Of a stretch of 5,953 nucleotides of DNA, positions 1 to 5,779 are shown one piece after another. Source of the stretch: Paracoccaceae bacterium (GTDB taxonomy: Bacteria; Pseudomonadota; Alphaproteobacteria; Rhodobacterales; Rhodobacteraceae); contig PUNI01000538.1 of the NCBI GenBank assembly GCA_003551745.1, forward strand, positions 1 through 5,953. Direction: 5' to 3'. Made by a program: the position numbers and the translations under genes. Position 1 is the first letter of the stretch, and each line of letters begins with the position of its first letter. The notes beneath the pieces are model-generated. The model was not told the origin of the DNA. It ran no database searches and saw nothing but the letters and a program-made list of their open reading frames with translations.

Positions 1-1296
1 CCCGAGCCCGAGACGATCGCGCGGCCGCTGGTGAAATGGGCCTGTCAGCCGGTGCGGGCCGAAGACATCCCGGCCGCGATCATGCGCGCCTATGCGGTGG
101 CCCTGCAGCCGCCGGCCGGCCCGGTCTTCCTGTCCTTCCCTCTCGACGACTGGGACAAGCCCGCGACGGTGCCGGTGGCGCTGCGCAGCGTGGCGACGCG
201 AGTCGCGCCGGATCCGGCGCGCATCGCCGAGTTCGCCGCCCGGATCGGTGCCGCCGCGAACCCGGTGCTTGTCTACGGCTCCGACATCGCGAGGGCCGAC
301 GGCTGGAACGCGGCGATCACCCTGGCCGAGCGGCTGGGGGTGCCGGTCTGGGCGGCGCCGGCCTCCGAGCGGCCGGCCTTTCCGGAAAACCACCCGCTCT
401 ATGCCGGCGGCCTGCCCTTCGCACAGGGGCTGCTGTCGCAGCGGCTGGCCGGGCATGACCTCATCGTGGTGATCGGCGCGCCGGTCTTCCGCTATTACCC
501 CTGGGTGCCGGGGCCCTACATCCCGGAGGGCGCCACGCTCCTTCACATCACCTCGGATCCGTCCGAATCCGGCCGTGCGCCGGTGGGTGACAGCCTGCTC
601 TCCGATCCCGTGCTGGCCATCGAGGCGCTGACCGCGCTGGTGCCCGCCCGTACCACCCAGGCCAGCGTGCAGCCCCAGGCCCATCGGATGGCGCCGCATC
701 CTCCGGCCGAGGCCGACCCCGACGCGCCCACCGACGGCAAGCCGCTGACCGCGCGCCAGCTCTTCCGCATCCTGCGCGCCGCGGCGCCGGCCGAGACCGT
801 GCTGGTCGAGGAGTCGCCCTCCAACCTTGCCGATCTGCACGCCGAATGGCCCATCGTCGACGCGGATACGTTCTGGACCTTCGCCAGCGGGGCGCTGGGG
901 TGGGATCTGCCGGCCGCGGTCGGCATCACGCTGGCGGAGCGCGACATGGGGCGCAACCGTCCGGTGCTGGCCATCATCGGCGACGGATCGCTGCAGTTCT
1001 CGATCCAGGCGCTCTATACGGCGGCCCAGCACGCGCTGCCCCTGGTCGTCGTCGTGCCCTGCAACGCGGAGTACGCGATCCTCAAGGCATTCGGGCAGGA
1101 GCAGGGCTGTCCCGGCGTGCCCGGGCTCGACCTGCCAGGTCTGAAGCCGGCGCTGCTGGCGCAGGGCTATGGCGCCACCGGTGTCGTCGCCGCCACCGCC
1201 GAGGAGGTGCGCGCAGAACTCGCCGCGGCGCTGGCCCGCAGCGGCCCGACCCTGATCGCCGTGCCGATCGACCCGACCATCCCCGCGCTGACGTGA
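1..1296 (+). CDS. mdlC: ThDP-dependent decarboxylase, benzoylformate decarboxylase family (5'-truncated by window edge)
   Basis: Probable 2-oxo acid decarboxylase using thiamine diphosphate and Mg2+; the family archetype converts benzoylformate to benzaldehyde and CO2 in mandelate breakdown. The frame is open from base 1, and its first residues align near residue 113 of the 528-aa Pseudomonas putida enzyme as I recall it, so about 112 residues lie upstream, including the usual catalytic Ser26, Glu47 and His70. Clear family blocks are RPLVKWACQPV, FLSFPLDDWDKPA, VIGAPVFRY, the cofactor motif GDGS (Asp codon 982-984) with its Asn (1063-1065), and VPGLDLPG near the end. The usual NN pair reads CN, but the Asn expected to bind Mg2+ is kept. 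Several pocket residues differ from the archetype: His281 is Tyr, Thr377 is Pro, Phe397 is Thr, Cys398 is Phe and Ala460 is Ile. Family membership is secure. The substrate is uncertain, so the symbol reflects the family name rather than proven activity. It ends at TGA, convergent with the next gene. Confidence 0.88.
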   Translation, partial: PEPETIARPLVKWACQPVRAEDIPAAIMRAYAVALQPPAGPVFLSFPLDDWDKPATVPVALRSVATRVAPDPARIAEFAARIGAAANPVLVYGSDIARADGWNAAITLAERLGVPVWAAPASERPAFPENHPLYAGGLPFAQGLLSQRLAGHDLIVVIGAPVFRYYPWVPGPYIPEGATLLHITSDPSESGRAPVGDSLLSDPVLAIEALTALVPARTTQASVQPQAHRMAPHPPAEADPDAPTDGKPLTARQLFRILRAAAPAETVLVEESPSNLADLHAEWPIVDADTFWTFASGALGWDLPAAVGITLAERDMGRNRPVLAIIGDGSLQFSIQALYTAAQHALPLVVVVPCNAEYAILKAFGQEQGCPGVPGLDLPGLKPALLAQGYGATGVVAATAEEVRAELAAALARSGPTLIAVPIDPTIPALT

Positions 1297-1426
1297 GCCC
1301 GGTACCCCACCGGAGACAGCCTCGGGCAGTCAGCAACAGCCGACACGCACCCGGCGCGACAAGGCTTGCCCAGGCGCCGCCACGTGCCGCTCCGCAGGCA
1401 TCACCGGCCGCGGTCCGGGCGAAGCT
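1297..1426. other. Convergent intergenic spacer with one weak hairpin
   Basis: This 130-base gap separates the 3' ends of two convergent genes. The only structure I see is a 5-bp inverted repeat, CCGGT/ACCGG, with a 5-nt loop at 1299-1313, directly after the decarboxylase stop. It lacks a T-run, so it is not a convincing intrinsic terminator. No coding frame is supportable here. Rho-dependent termination is possible but cannot be judged from the sequence. Confidence 0.4.
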
Positions 1427-3058
1427 TCAGTCTTTGGCGAAGGCCTTCGTGGCGATGTGCTCGATGGCGGCGTGCGCGTTGAGGAGGGGAAGCTCTGCGT
1501 CGTTCACCGTTAGGGGTTTCGGTGTGGTCACGAAGGGCGGTTGAGGAGACGTCTTGCTCAGCGCTTCGCAGATATTCTGCGTGCTGGGCGACTCTCCGTC
1601 GGCCGTCTTCCCCCAGGCCACCATCTGCGCCACGACGCCGGCGACGATGGAGGCCGCCGCGGAGGTGCCGCCGAAGACGGTGTAGAGCGCGGCGGGCTGG
1701 TTCTGCAGCTGCTTCTTCAGGTCCTTGGAGTCGTCCGGTGGGTTGGGGTTGGCCGGCGCGTCAAGGTCGCGTATCGGGCCGTCCATGGTGGTGTAGCCCC
1801 AATAGCCGGGGATGTCGGTGGTCAGCACGCCGTAGGGGCAGTACTCGTTCTGTCTTTTGTCCGGCATCTGCGGAGTGGGCAGGCGCAGGTCGCGTTTGCC
1901 GCCGGCGGCAACCCGGAACTCACTTTCGGAGATCTCCTCGCGGTCGTCGCTGGGGGCGTAGACGGTGATGCCCTTATGTCCATCGACCGGATGTCCATCG
2001 ACCGGACGGCTGGAGTAGCTGGAGACGCGGCCGTAGGCGGTGCAGGCGCCGACGACGATCAGCGGGCTGTCCTCTTCGGCGGCGAGGGTCGCGGGATATT
2101 CGAGCCCGCGCGGGCCGGAGTTTCCGGCCGGTATGATCACCGGGACCTGCTTGGAGACGAGTTTCAGCAGCGTCTCGAACAGCAGCTTCTCGGCATAGCG
2201 CTTGCGGCTGACCATGAGCCGCGAGAAGCGCGGGTCGTCGATGGCGTCGGGCGCGTCGGTCAGGTCCTCGCGGTAGGCCGGGCTGTCCTCCTCCTCGGGG
2301 CACTGCTCGTCCGGGTTCAGCATGTCCTCGATGCTCAGCGGGAGCAGGATCACGTCGGCGCCGCGCCGGAAGGCATACAGCAGCGCCATGGTCAGCGGCC
2401 AGTATTCCGCCGTGTAGCTGGTGGTGATCGGAATGACATGCGCCAGCGGGCTGGCGCCGGAATAGCGGATGGCATGGGGGTTCTTCTCGTCGATTTCCGC
2501 CGAGGCCGCCACAAGCCCGGCACAGGCGGTGCCGTGGGCGCCGAAGCGGTGGGACGGGTCCTGCACCGTCGTCAGCACGTCCGCCGACCAGCTTCCCGTG
2601 CGGATCTCTTTCAAAACCGCCGAGAGCTCCGCGCCGATCGTCTCTTCGCTGCCACCCGTCAGTGCTTTGACGTCGGCGTTGTTGAGCAGACTGCCGAGAT
2701 CGCGGATCGCCTCGATCTTGACCTTGTCCGCCACGCCGCCGTTCGTCTTCGCGGGATCGACGTAGCGGGTCCCCCGGGGTGACTGGACAAACTCGATCCG
2801 GTCCACGCAGCGCTCGTCCGCGAGGTTCGGGTGTTCCTTCGCCATGCCGTTGTCGATGATGGCGATCTTGATCGGGTGCCCCATTGTTTTGTCGCGGACA
2901 TCCGTCCAGCTGTCCGGCGCATCGTCTGGCTTGTTGCCGGGCCGCAGCCAGTAAGGCGACCCGAGCAGTCCGATCATGTCGAGGTGCCAGAGGTAGTGCA
3001 GGCCCTCGGGGTAGCCTTCGGGCTTGCTGAAGGGGCCATCGCCGTTCGTTTTCGTCAT
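1427..3058 (-). CDS. S8 family (subtilisin-like) serine peptidase, apparently cytoplasmic
   Basis: A 543-aa serine endopeptidase of the subtilase family. The full catalytic set is visible: Asp69 in IKIAIIDNG, His175 in GAHGTACAG, oxyanion Asn313 in VIIPAGNSG, and Ser466 in FGGTSAAAS. The usual Pro after GTSxAA is Ser470. LLNAHAAI (525-532) matches the usual C-terminal helix of the fold. Spacings are long: about 105 residues between Asp and His, where simple subtilisins have roughly 30, and about 150 between Asn and Ser, so there are large inserted loops, including an acidic stretch near 255-270. The N-terminus is hydrophilic; I see no signal peptide and no room for an I9-type prodomain, so I infer an intracellular enzyme without classical maturation. 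The ATG at 3058 is chosen because GGGAG lies 6 nt upstream and the start overlaps the stop of the preceding PAP2 gene as ATGA, implying translational coupling. The frame stays open far upstream only by chance, through the PAP2 gene. The target substrate is unknown. Confidence 0.9.
   Translation of the reverse strand: MTKTNGDGPFSKPEGYPEGLHYLWHLDMIGLLGSPYWLRPGNKPDDAPDSWTDVRDKTMGHPIKIAIIDNGMAKEHPNLADERCVDRIEFVQSPRGTRYVDPAKTNGGVADKVKIEAIRDLGSLLNNADVKALTGGSEETIGAELSAVLKEIRTGSWSADVLTTVQDPSHRFGAHGTACAGLVAASAEIDEKNPHAIRYSGASPLAHVIPITTSYTAEYWPLTMALLYAFRRGADVILLPLSIEDMLNPDEQCPEEEDSPAYREDLTDAPDAIDDPRFSRLMVSRKRYAEKLLFETLLKLVSKQVPVIIPAGNSGPRGLEYPATLAAEEDSPLIVVGACTAYGRVSSYSSRPVDGHPVDGHKGITVYAPSDDREEISESEFRVAAGGKRDLRLPTPQMPDKRQNEYCPYGVLTTDIPGYWGYTTMDGPIRDLDAPANPNPPDDSKDLKKQLQNQPAALYTVFGGTSAAASIVAGVVAQMVAWGKTADGESPSTQNICEALSKTSPQPPFVTTPKPLTVNDAELPLLNAHAAIEHIATKAFAKD
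1976..2005. repeat. Perfect 15-bp tandem duplication inside the peptidase gene
   Basis: ATGTCCATCGACCGG occurs twice back to back (1976-1990 and 1991-2005). On the coding (-) strand it adds a second PVDGH unit, giving PVDGHPVDGH at residues 352-361 in the region between Asn313 and Ser466. It preserves frame and is probably a recent slippage event in a surface loop. Confidence 0.9.
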
Positions 3059-3519
3059 CCGACGCTCCCGTACCATTCGCGTTGCGCCGCGCGCATCTTG
3101 TAGCGGCAGATCTGGAACAGATAGGGCGAGAACTGCCGCGCCAGCCGGTATCCCGCCTCGCTGTCGGAGCGATAGTGGACGCCGGCGAACTCGCGGTTCT
3201 CGGCGATGCGGTGGGCGACATGCAGCAACTCGGCCGTCGCCGGCACCTCGGGGATGCAGCGGATCAGCGTCAGCGCCAGCGAGTGGTTCTGGAAGGCGTG
3301 GTTGCTGGGAAAGGCCGTGTGCGGCGGATTGGCGATGAAGGGGCGCAGATCGGTTGCCGCGGCATTGGGCCGGATCCGCAGGAACATCGCCTTGTAGACA
3401 TAGCCCACCCGCTCGGTGATCTGCAGCACCGTGCGGATCAGGTCGCGGGTGGCGGGAAAGCCGCCGAACTCCTCGATCCCGAGCGGACGCAGGATGTCCA
3501 TCGGATTGTTGGCCGTCAT
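3055..3519 (-). CDS. PAP2 / vanadium-haloperoxidase-like protein (catalytic domain)
   Basis: A 154-aa protein carrying all three motifs of the PAP2 phosphatase/haloperoxidase superfamily. Motif 1 is Lys43-x6-Arg50-Pro51. Motif 2 is PSNH at 71-74, normally PSGH. Motif 3 is Arg109-x5-His115-x3-Asp119, in REFAGVHYRSD. In the family His115 would be the nucleophile (or vanadate ligand) and His74 the acid-base residue. There are no clear membrane segments, and the AGVHYxSD context resembles the soluble haloperoxidase-like branch more than membrane lipid phosphatases. I infer phosphate-ester hydrolysis or vanadate-dependent halide oxidation, but cannot tell which. ATG 3519 has GAGG 11 nt upstream; GTG 3531 is a possible alternative with no ribosome site. 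The frame continues upstream, unbroken except for the TAG at 3538-3540, into the Ala-Gln frame, and family members I recall are longer at the N-terminus. This may therefore be only the C-terminal half of one gene. Its stop overlaps the peptidase start. Confidence 0.8.
   Translation of the reverse strand: MTANNPMDILRPLGIEEFGGFPATRDLIRTVLQITERVGYVYKAMFLRIRPNAAATDLRPFIANPPHTAFPSNHAFQNHSLALTLIRCIPEVPATAELLHVAHRIAENREFAGVHYRSDSEAGYRLARQFSPYLFQICRYKMRAAQREWYGSVG
3065..3069 (-). promoter_or_regulatory. Ribosome binding site of the S8 peptidase
   Basis: GGGAG on the - strand with 6 nt to the ATG at 3058. It lies inside the 3' end of the PAP2 gene and decides the peptidase start against the much longer open frame. 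Confidence 0.65.
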
Positions 3520-3537
3520 CTGTCGGATCACCTCGGC

Positions 3538-4017
3538 CTAGCGCAGCTCGTCGTCGCGCAGCCGGCGTTGGAGCACGCGCAGCACGTCCAACTCCTCCTG
3601 CGTCTCCTCGGCGTCGGGCGGCAGGCCGATGTCGAGCTGTTCGTATCCGAGCGTGGTCGTGGCATCCTTGACACCCGCTGCCGTGAGCAGGGCCTCGCGC
3701 AGCTCGATCCATGTGGCGAGAACCTCGTCGCCGAAGGCCGCCGGGATCGGCGCCAGCGACTGGGCCTGCGCTTGCGCCTGAGCCTGGGCTTGGGCCTGAG
3801 CCTGGGCTTGCGCCTGTGCCTGGGCTTGTGCCTGGGCACGCGGGCCGCCGACGGCGGCGGCCCGCGGCGCGAATCCCCTGGTGCGGGAGGTATCGTTCTC
3901 CTTCTCGAAGAGATCGCCCCAGGCCGTCAGGCGCAGGTCCTTTTCGACATAGTCCCACGTCGGATCGGGCGCGGAGGCCGGCTTGGTTTCTCCGATGGTT
4001 GAAGCATCATTGGGCAT
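3538..4017 (-). CDS. Hypothetical protein with (Ala-Gln)13 tract; probable N-terminal part of the PAP2/haloperoxidase-like protein
   Basis: A 159-aa frame ending at TAG (3538-3540). I do not recognise it as an independent family. Residues 1-60 are polar and Trp/Asp/Glu-containing (PTWDYVEKDLRLTAW). A 26-residue Ala-Gln alternation follows, then a helical-looking segment (GDEVLATWIELREALL) and a charged C-terminal helix, LRVLQRRLRDDELR. ATG 4017 is preferred to an upstream ATG at 4044 because GGAG sits 7 nt before it. It overlaps the regulator's stop by 11 nt. Directly after the TAG, in the same frame, comes AEVIRQMTANNP, the start region of the PAP2 domain. Soluble haloperoxidase-like proteins, as I recall them, carry a helical region of this type before that domain. 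I infer a split gene or amber readthrough; two coupled separate genes remain possible. Confidence 0.6.
   Translation of the reverse strand: MPNDASTIGETKPASAPDPTWDYVEKDLRLTAWGDLFEKENDTSRTRGFAPRAAAVGGPRAQAQAQAQAQAQAQAQAQAQAQAQAQSLAPIPAAFGDEVLATWIELREALLTAAGVKDATTTLGYEQLDIGLPPDAEETQEELDVLRVLQRRLRDDELR
3760..3837 (-). repeat. (Ala-Gln)13 coding repeat built from 18-bp units
   Basis: A 78-bp tract with a 6-bp Ala-Gln period encodes 13 Ala-Gln pairs. Above this sits an 18-bp period: units start at 3766, 3784, 3802 and 3820, the last three beginning CTGGGCTTG on the + strand, with a partial unit at 3760. Third-base differences among units show some divergence since expansion. It probably forms a flexible or helical linker, and the tract is likely to vary in length between strains. 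Confidence 0.9.
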
Positions 4018-5656
4018 CGCGTGTCTCCACCTCGCGCATGGCATGCCGGATCATGGCACGGGCCTCCGGGTTGGGGATCGGGAAGGCGTCGTCGTCGAGC
4101 GCATCGGAGGTCAGCCCCGGGGTCTGGTCGAGCATCCGTTGCCAGATCCGCTGGGCATTGGGCACGTCGCCCTGCCGGGCATAGGCGGCGATCTGGAAGC
4201 GCAGCGCCGGCTCGTAGAGCCGCTGGGCCGGGCTGGCCACGTTGAGCGCATCCTCGCCGAAGGTCACGGCGGCCTCGGTGTTGCCTTCGGCCAGTTCGAT
4301 CATCTGGCAGGCCGTGGCGAAGGCATAGCCGAAGGGTCCGTGCCGGCCGGTGCGATAGGCCCGGGCGGCCGCTGCGCGCGCCCCGCGATAGTCGCCGCGG
4401 TAGAAATCCAGCATCGCGCGGCTGAAGTGGTAATAGGGCAGGTCGGGCTCGAGGTCGCGCAGGGGCCGCATCAGCGCATCGGCCCGGTTCAGGTCGCGGA
4501 AGACGAAGCCGTAGACATGGGTCAGCAGCGACCGCGTGAGGATGTTGGCTGGATCCGCCTCCAGCGCCCGGGCGGCAATGGCATCGGCGTGCTCGCGCAG
4601 TTCGGCCAGATCCGAGCCCTTGCTGTCCTCCAGCCGGAAGCAGGTGAGAAAGGCATACCACGCATAGTAGGGGCCGCGCGGGTCGGCATCGATCGCGCAG
4701 GCGAAGCAGCGGGCCGCCGCCGCGAGCTCGGGCGCGTGCAGGCGGAACATCCGGTTCATGCCGTCGATGGCATGGCGCGCCGCGATCCGCCGCTCGGTGG
4801 CCCCCAGTGCGGCCGGCCGGAACAGCGCGGCGCTCAGCTGGTCGACGATCCGCGACACGAGGGCAGCCAGCGTGCCGCGCACGAGGCCGGCCACGTCTAC
4901 GCTGCATTGCTCGCCCCAGACCACCTCGCCATCGAACACCCGCCGCACTGTCAGCGACAGGCCCACGCTGTCGTGCATCGACAGTACGCGGGTCTGCAGC
5001 ACGAAATCTGCCGCCGGGGCCTCGCCGTCGGGTGCGTCTCGCAGATCGAGGACCTGAAAGACCTCGTAGTGGCGCAGCGCGACCGCCACCCGGTTGATGA
5101 CGATGTCGGCCAGCGCCGCGGCGGCGGTGTCACCGGGCCGGGCGGTCAGCGCCTGCAGCGCGATGCGCAGCTGCGTGACCCGCTCCATGCCGTCGGGCGC
5201 GGCGCCGACCTGCGCGTCATCGGTGGCCGCGAGGGTCGTCCGGACTCCCTGCAGCCAGCGCTCGAACTCGGGGTCGGCGACATCCAGCCCTTCCAGGAAC
5301 TCGGGCCGGTGCAGCCCCGGGGCGGCCTCGGGATCGGGCTCGAAGAGATCGACCGAGACCCTGTCCATGCTCAGTGCCACCGGCCCTCCGCTGGACTGGA
5401 TCACGGCGTCGCCCTCTGCGCCCAGAGCGAGGCGGATCTCGCGCAGGCATTTCTTCAGGCTGTCGCGGCCATGCTGCGGCCCGCGGGTGCTCCACAACAG
5501 ATCCTGAAGCGCGGCGCGGTTCCAGGGCCGGCCCCGGGAACTGGCGAGGATCGCGAGCATCGCTTGGGCCTTGGCGCCGCGCGGCGTGACGTCAGCCCCG
5601 TCCGGCGCCTGCAGACGGACCGCTCCGCGGAGCGACAATCTGTATCGCGGTGGCAT
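4007..5656 (-). CDS. Winged-helix (OmpR/SARP-type) transcriptional regulator with TPR-like C-terminus
   Basis: A 549-aa soluble putative transcription factor. Residues about 6-104 form an OmpR/SARP-like winged helix: a beta start (YRLSLRGAVRL), then TPRGAKAQAMLAILAS, an RAALQDLLW helix, the probable recognition helix GRDSLKKCLREIRLALG (63-79) and a wing near VALSMDRVSVDL. EFLEGLDVADPEFERWLQ (120-137) resembles the start of the activation domain in SARP/BTAD regulators. The middle (about 171-277) has a beta-rich stretch, ADFVLQTRVLS to GEVVWGEQ, like the TolB/FlgO-like segment often seen between a winged helix and TPRs. Residues about 295-507 are helical repeats of TPR type, for example ALEADPANILTRSLL and YFHFSRAML-like helices. 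I see no transmembrane segment or receiver domain, so it may sense a ligand or protein through the repeats. The ATG at 5656 (GGGG 7 nt upstream) is preferred; GTG 5680 would add eight residues but has no ribosome site. As first gene of the cluster it probably controls that cluster. The effector is unknown. Confidence 0.85.
   Translation of the reverse strand: MPPRYRLSLRGAVRLQAPDGADVTPRGAKAQAMLAILASSRGRPWNRAALQDLLWSTRGPQHGRDSLKKCLREIRLALGAEGDAVIQSSGGPVALSMDRVSVDLFEPDPEAAPGLHRPEFLEGLDVADPEFERWLQGVRTTLAATDDAQVGAAPDGMERVTQLRIALQALTARPGDTAAAALADIVINRVAVALRHYEVFQVLDLRDAPDGEAPAADFVLQTRVLSMHDSVGLSLTVRRVFDGEVVWGEQCSVDVAGLVRGTLAALVSRIVDQLSAALFRPAALGATERRIAARHAIDGMNRMFRLHAPELAAAARCFACAIDADPRGPYYAWYAFLTCFRLEDSKGSDLAELREHADAIAARALEADPANILTRSLLTHVYGFVFRDLNRADALMRPLRDLEPDLPYYHFSRAMLDFYRGDYRGARAAAARAYRTGRHGPFGYAFATACQMIELAEGNTEAAVTFGEDALNVASPAQRLYEPALRFQIAAYARQGDVPNAQRIWQRMLDQTPGLTSDALDDDAFPIPNPEARAMIRHAMREVETRDAQ
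4025..4028 (-). promoter_or_regulatory. Ribosome binding site of the Ala-Gln frame
   Basis: GGAG on the - strand with 7 nt to the ATG at 4017, inside the 3' end of the regulator gene. It supports ATG 4017 over the upstream ATG at 4044 and indicates coupled translation with the regulator. Confidence 0.6.
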
Positions 5657-5668
5657 GGCACGGCCCCA

Positions 5669-5689
5669 GGAAATTTCCACACAGGAAAT
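5669..5689. promoter_or_regulatory. Candidate operator: GGAAAT/ATTTCC dyad beside the regulator start
   Basis: GGAAATTTCC (5669-5678) is a perfect 10-bp palindrome. Its right half, ATTTCC (5673-5678), also pairs with GGAAAT (5684-5689) across 5 nt. CAGGAAAT is repeated directly at 5667-5674 and 5682-5689, a 15-bp period. The cluster lies 11-33 bases before ATG 5656. Its position suits a repressor or autoregulatory site, or an mRNA structure in the leader. The function is inferred. Confidence 0.4.
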
Positions 5690-5731
5690 GCAACTATCGC
5701 ACGAAGTCGGCCCAAATTGAGAAACAATCCT

Positions 5732-5779
5732 TCGCTTGGGCTCGGATTCCCGGTTTTTTCCCGGAACTTCTCGCTTGGG
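5732..5779. repeat. TCGCTTGGG direct repeat flanking the heptamer pair
   Basis: TCGCTTGGG occurs at 5732-5740 and 5771-5779, a 39-bp period, bracketing the TTCCCGG pair almost symmetrically. It could be a second factor's site or part of a larger operator. A 9-bp repeat in non-coding DNA could also arise by chance. Confidence 0.4.
5747..5764. promoter_or_regulatory. Heptamer direct repeat with 11-bp period (SARP-like operator candidate)
   Basis: TTCCCGG occurs at 5747-5753 and 5758-5764 with a 4-bp T spacer, so the repeats fall one helical turn apart. SARP-type winged-helix regulators are known to bind heptameric direct repeats of this spacing, and the adjacent gene encodes such a fold. It lies about 90-108 bases upstream of the regulator start. 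No clear -10 box sits at the expected distance, so the direction of control is unknown. Confidence 0.4.

Noticed and set aside
1299..1313. Intrinsic terminator after the decarboxylase
   Set aside because: The stem is only 5 bp and has no following T-run.
1541..2782. 413-codon open frame on the + strand
   Set aside because: It is antisense to the peptidase whose catalytic motifs are clear, and its translation has no recognisable domain; long antisense frames are common at this GC content.
3760..3837. CRISPR-like or minisatellite array
   Set aside because: Units are contiguous with no unique spacers and keep a 6-bp coding period within a gene, so it is a coding tandem repeat.
3059..3958. Open frame upstream of the peptidase that would extend it to 843 aa
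   Set aside because: The added part is Arg/Pro/Gly-rich, overlaps the well-supported PAP2 motifs in another frame, and a good ribosome site plus ATGA overlap mark the start at 3058.
3082..4002. 306-codon + strand frame with a Leu-Gly/Leu-Arg alternating stretch
   Set aside because: The alternation is the antisense reading of the Ala-Gln tract, and the rest mirrors the PAP2 and Ala-Gln frames.
5747..5766. Rho-independent terminator around the six-T run
   Set aside because: The T-run lies within the loop of an imperfect stem (TTCC/GGAA with a C-C mismatch), not after it; the direct-repeat reading fits better.
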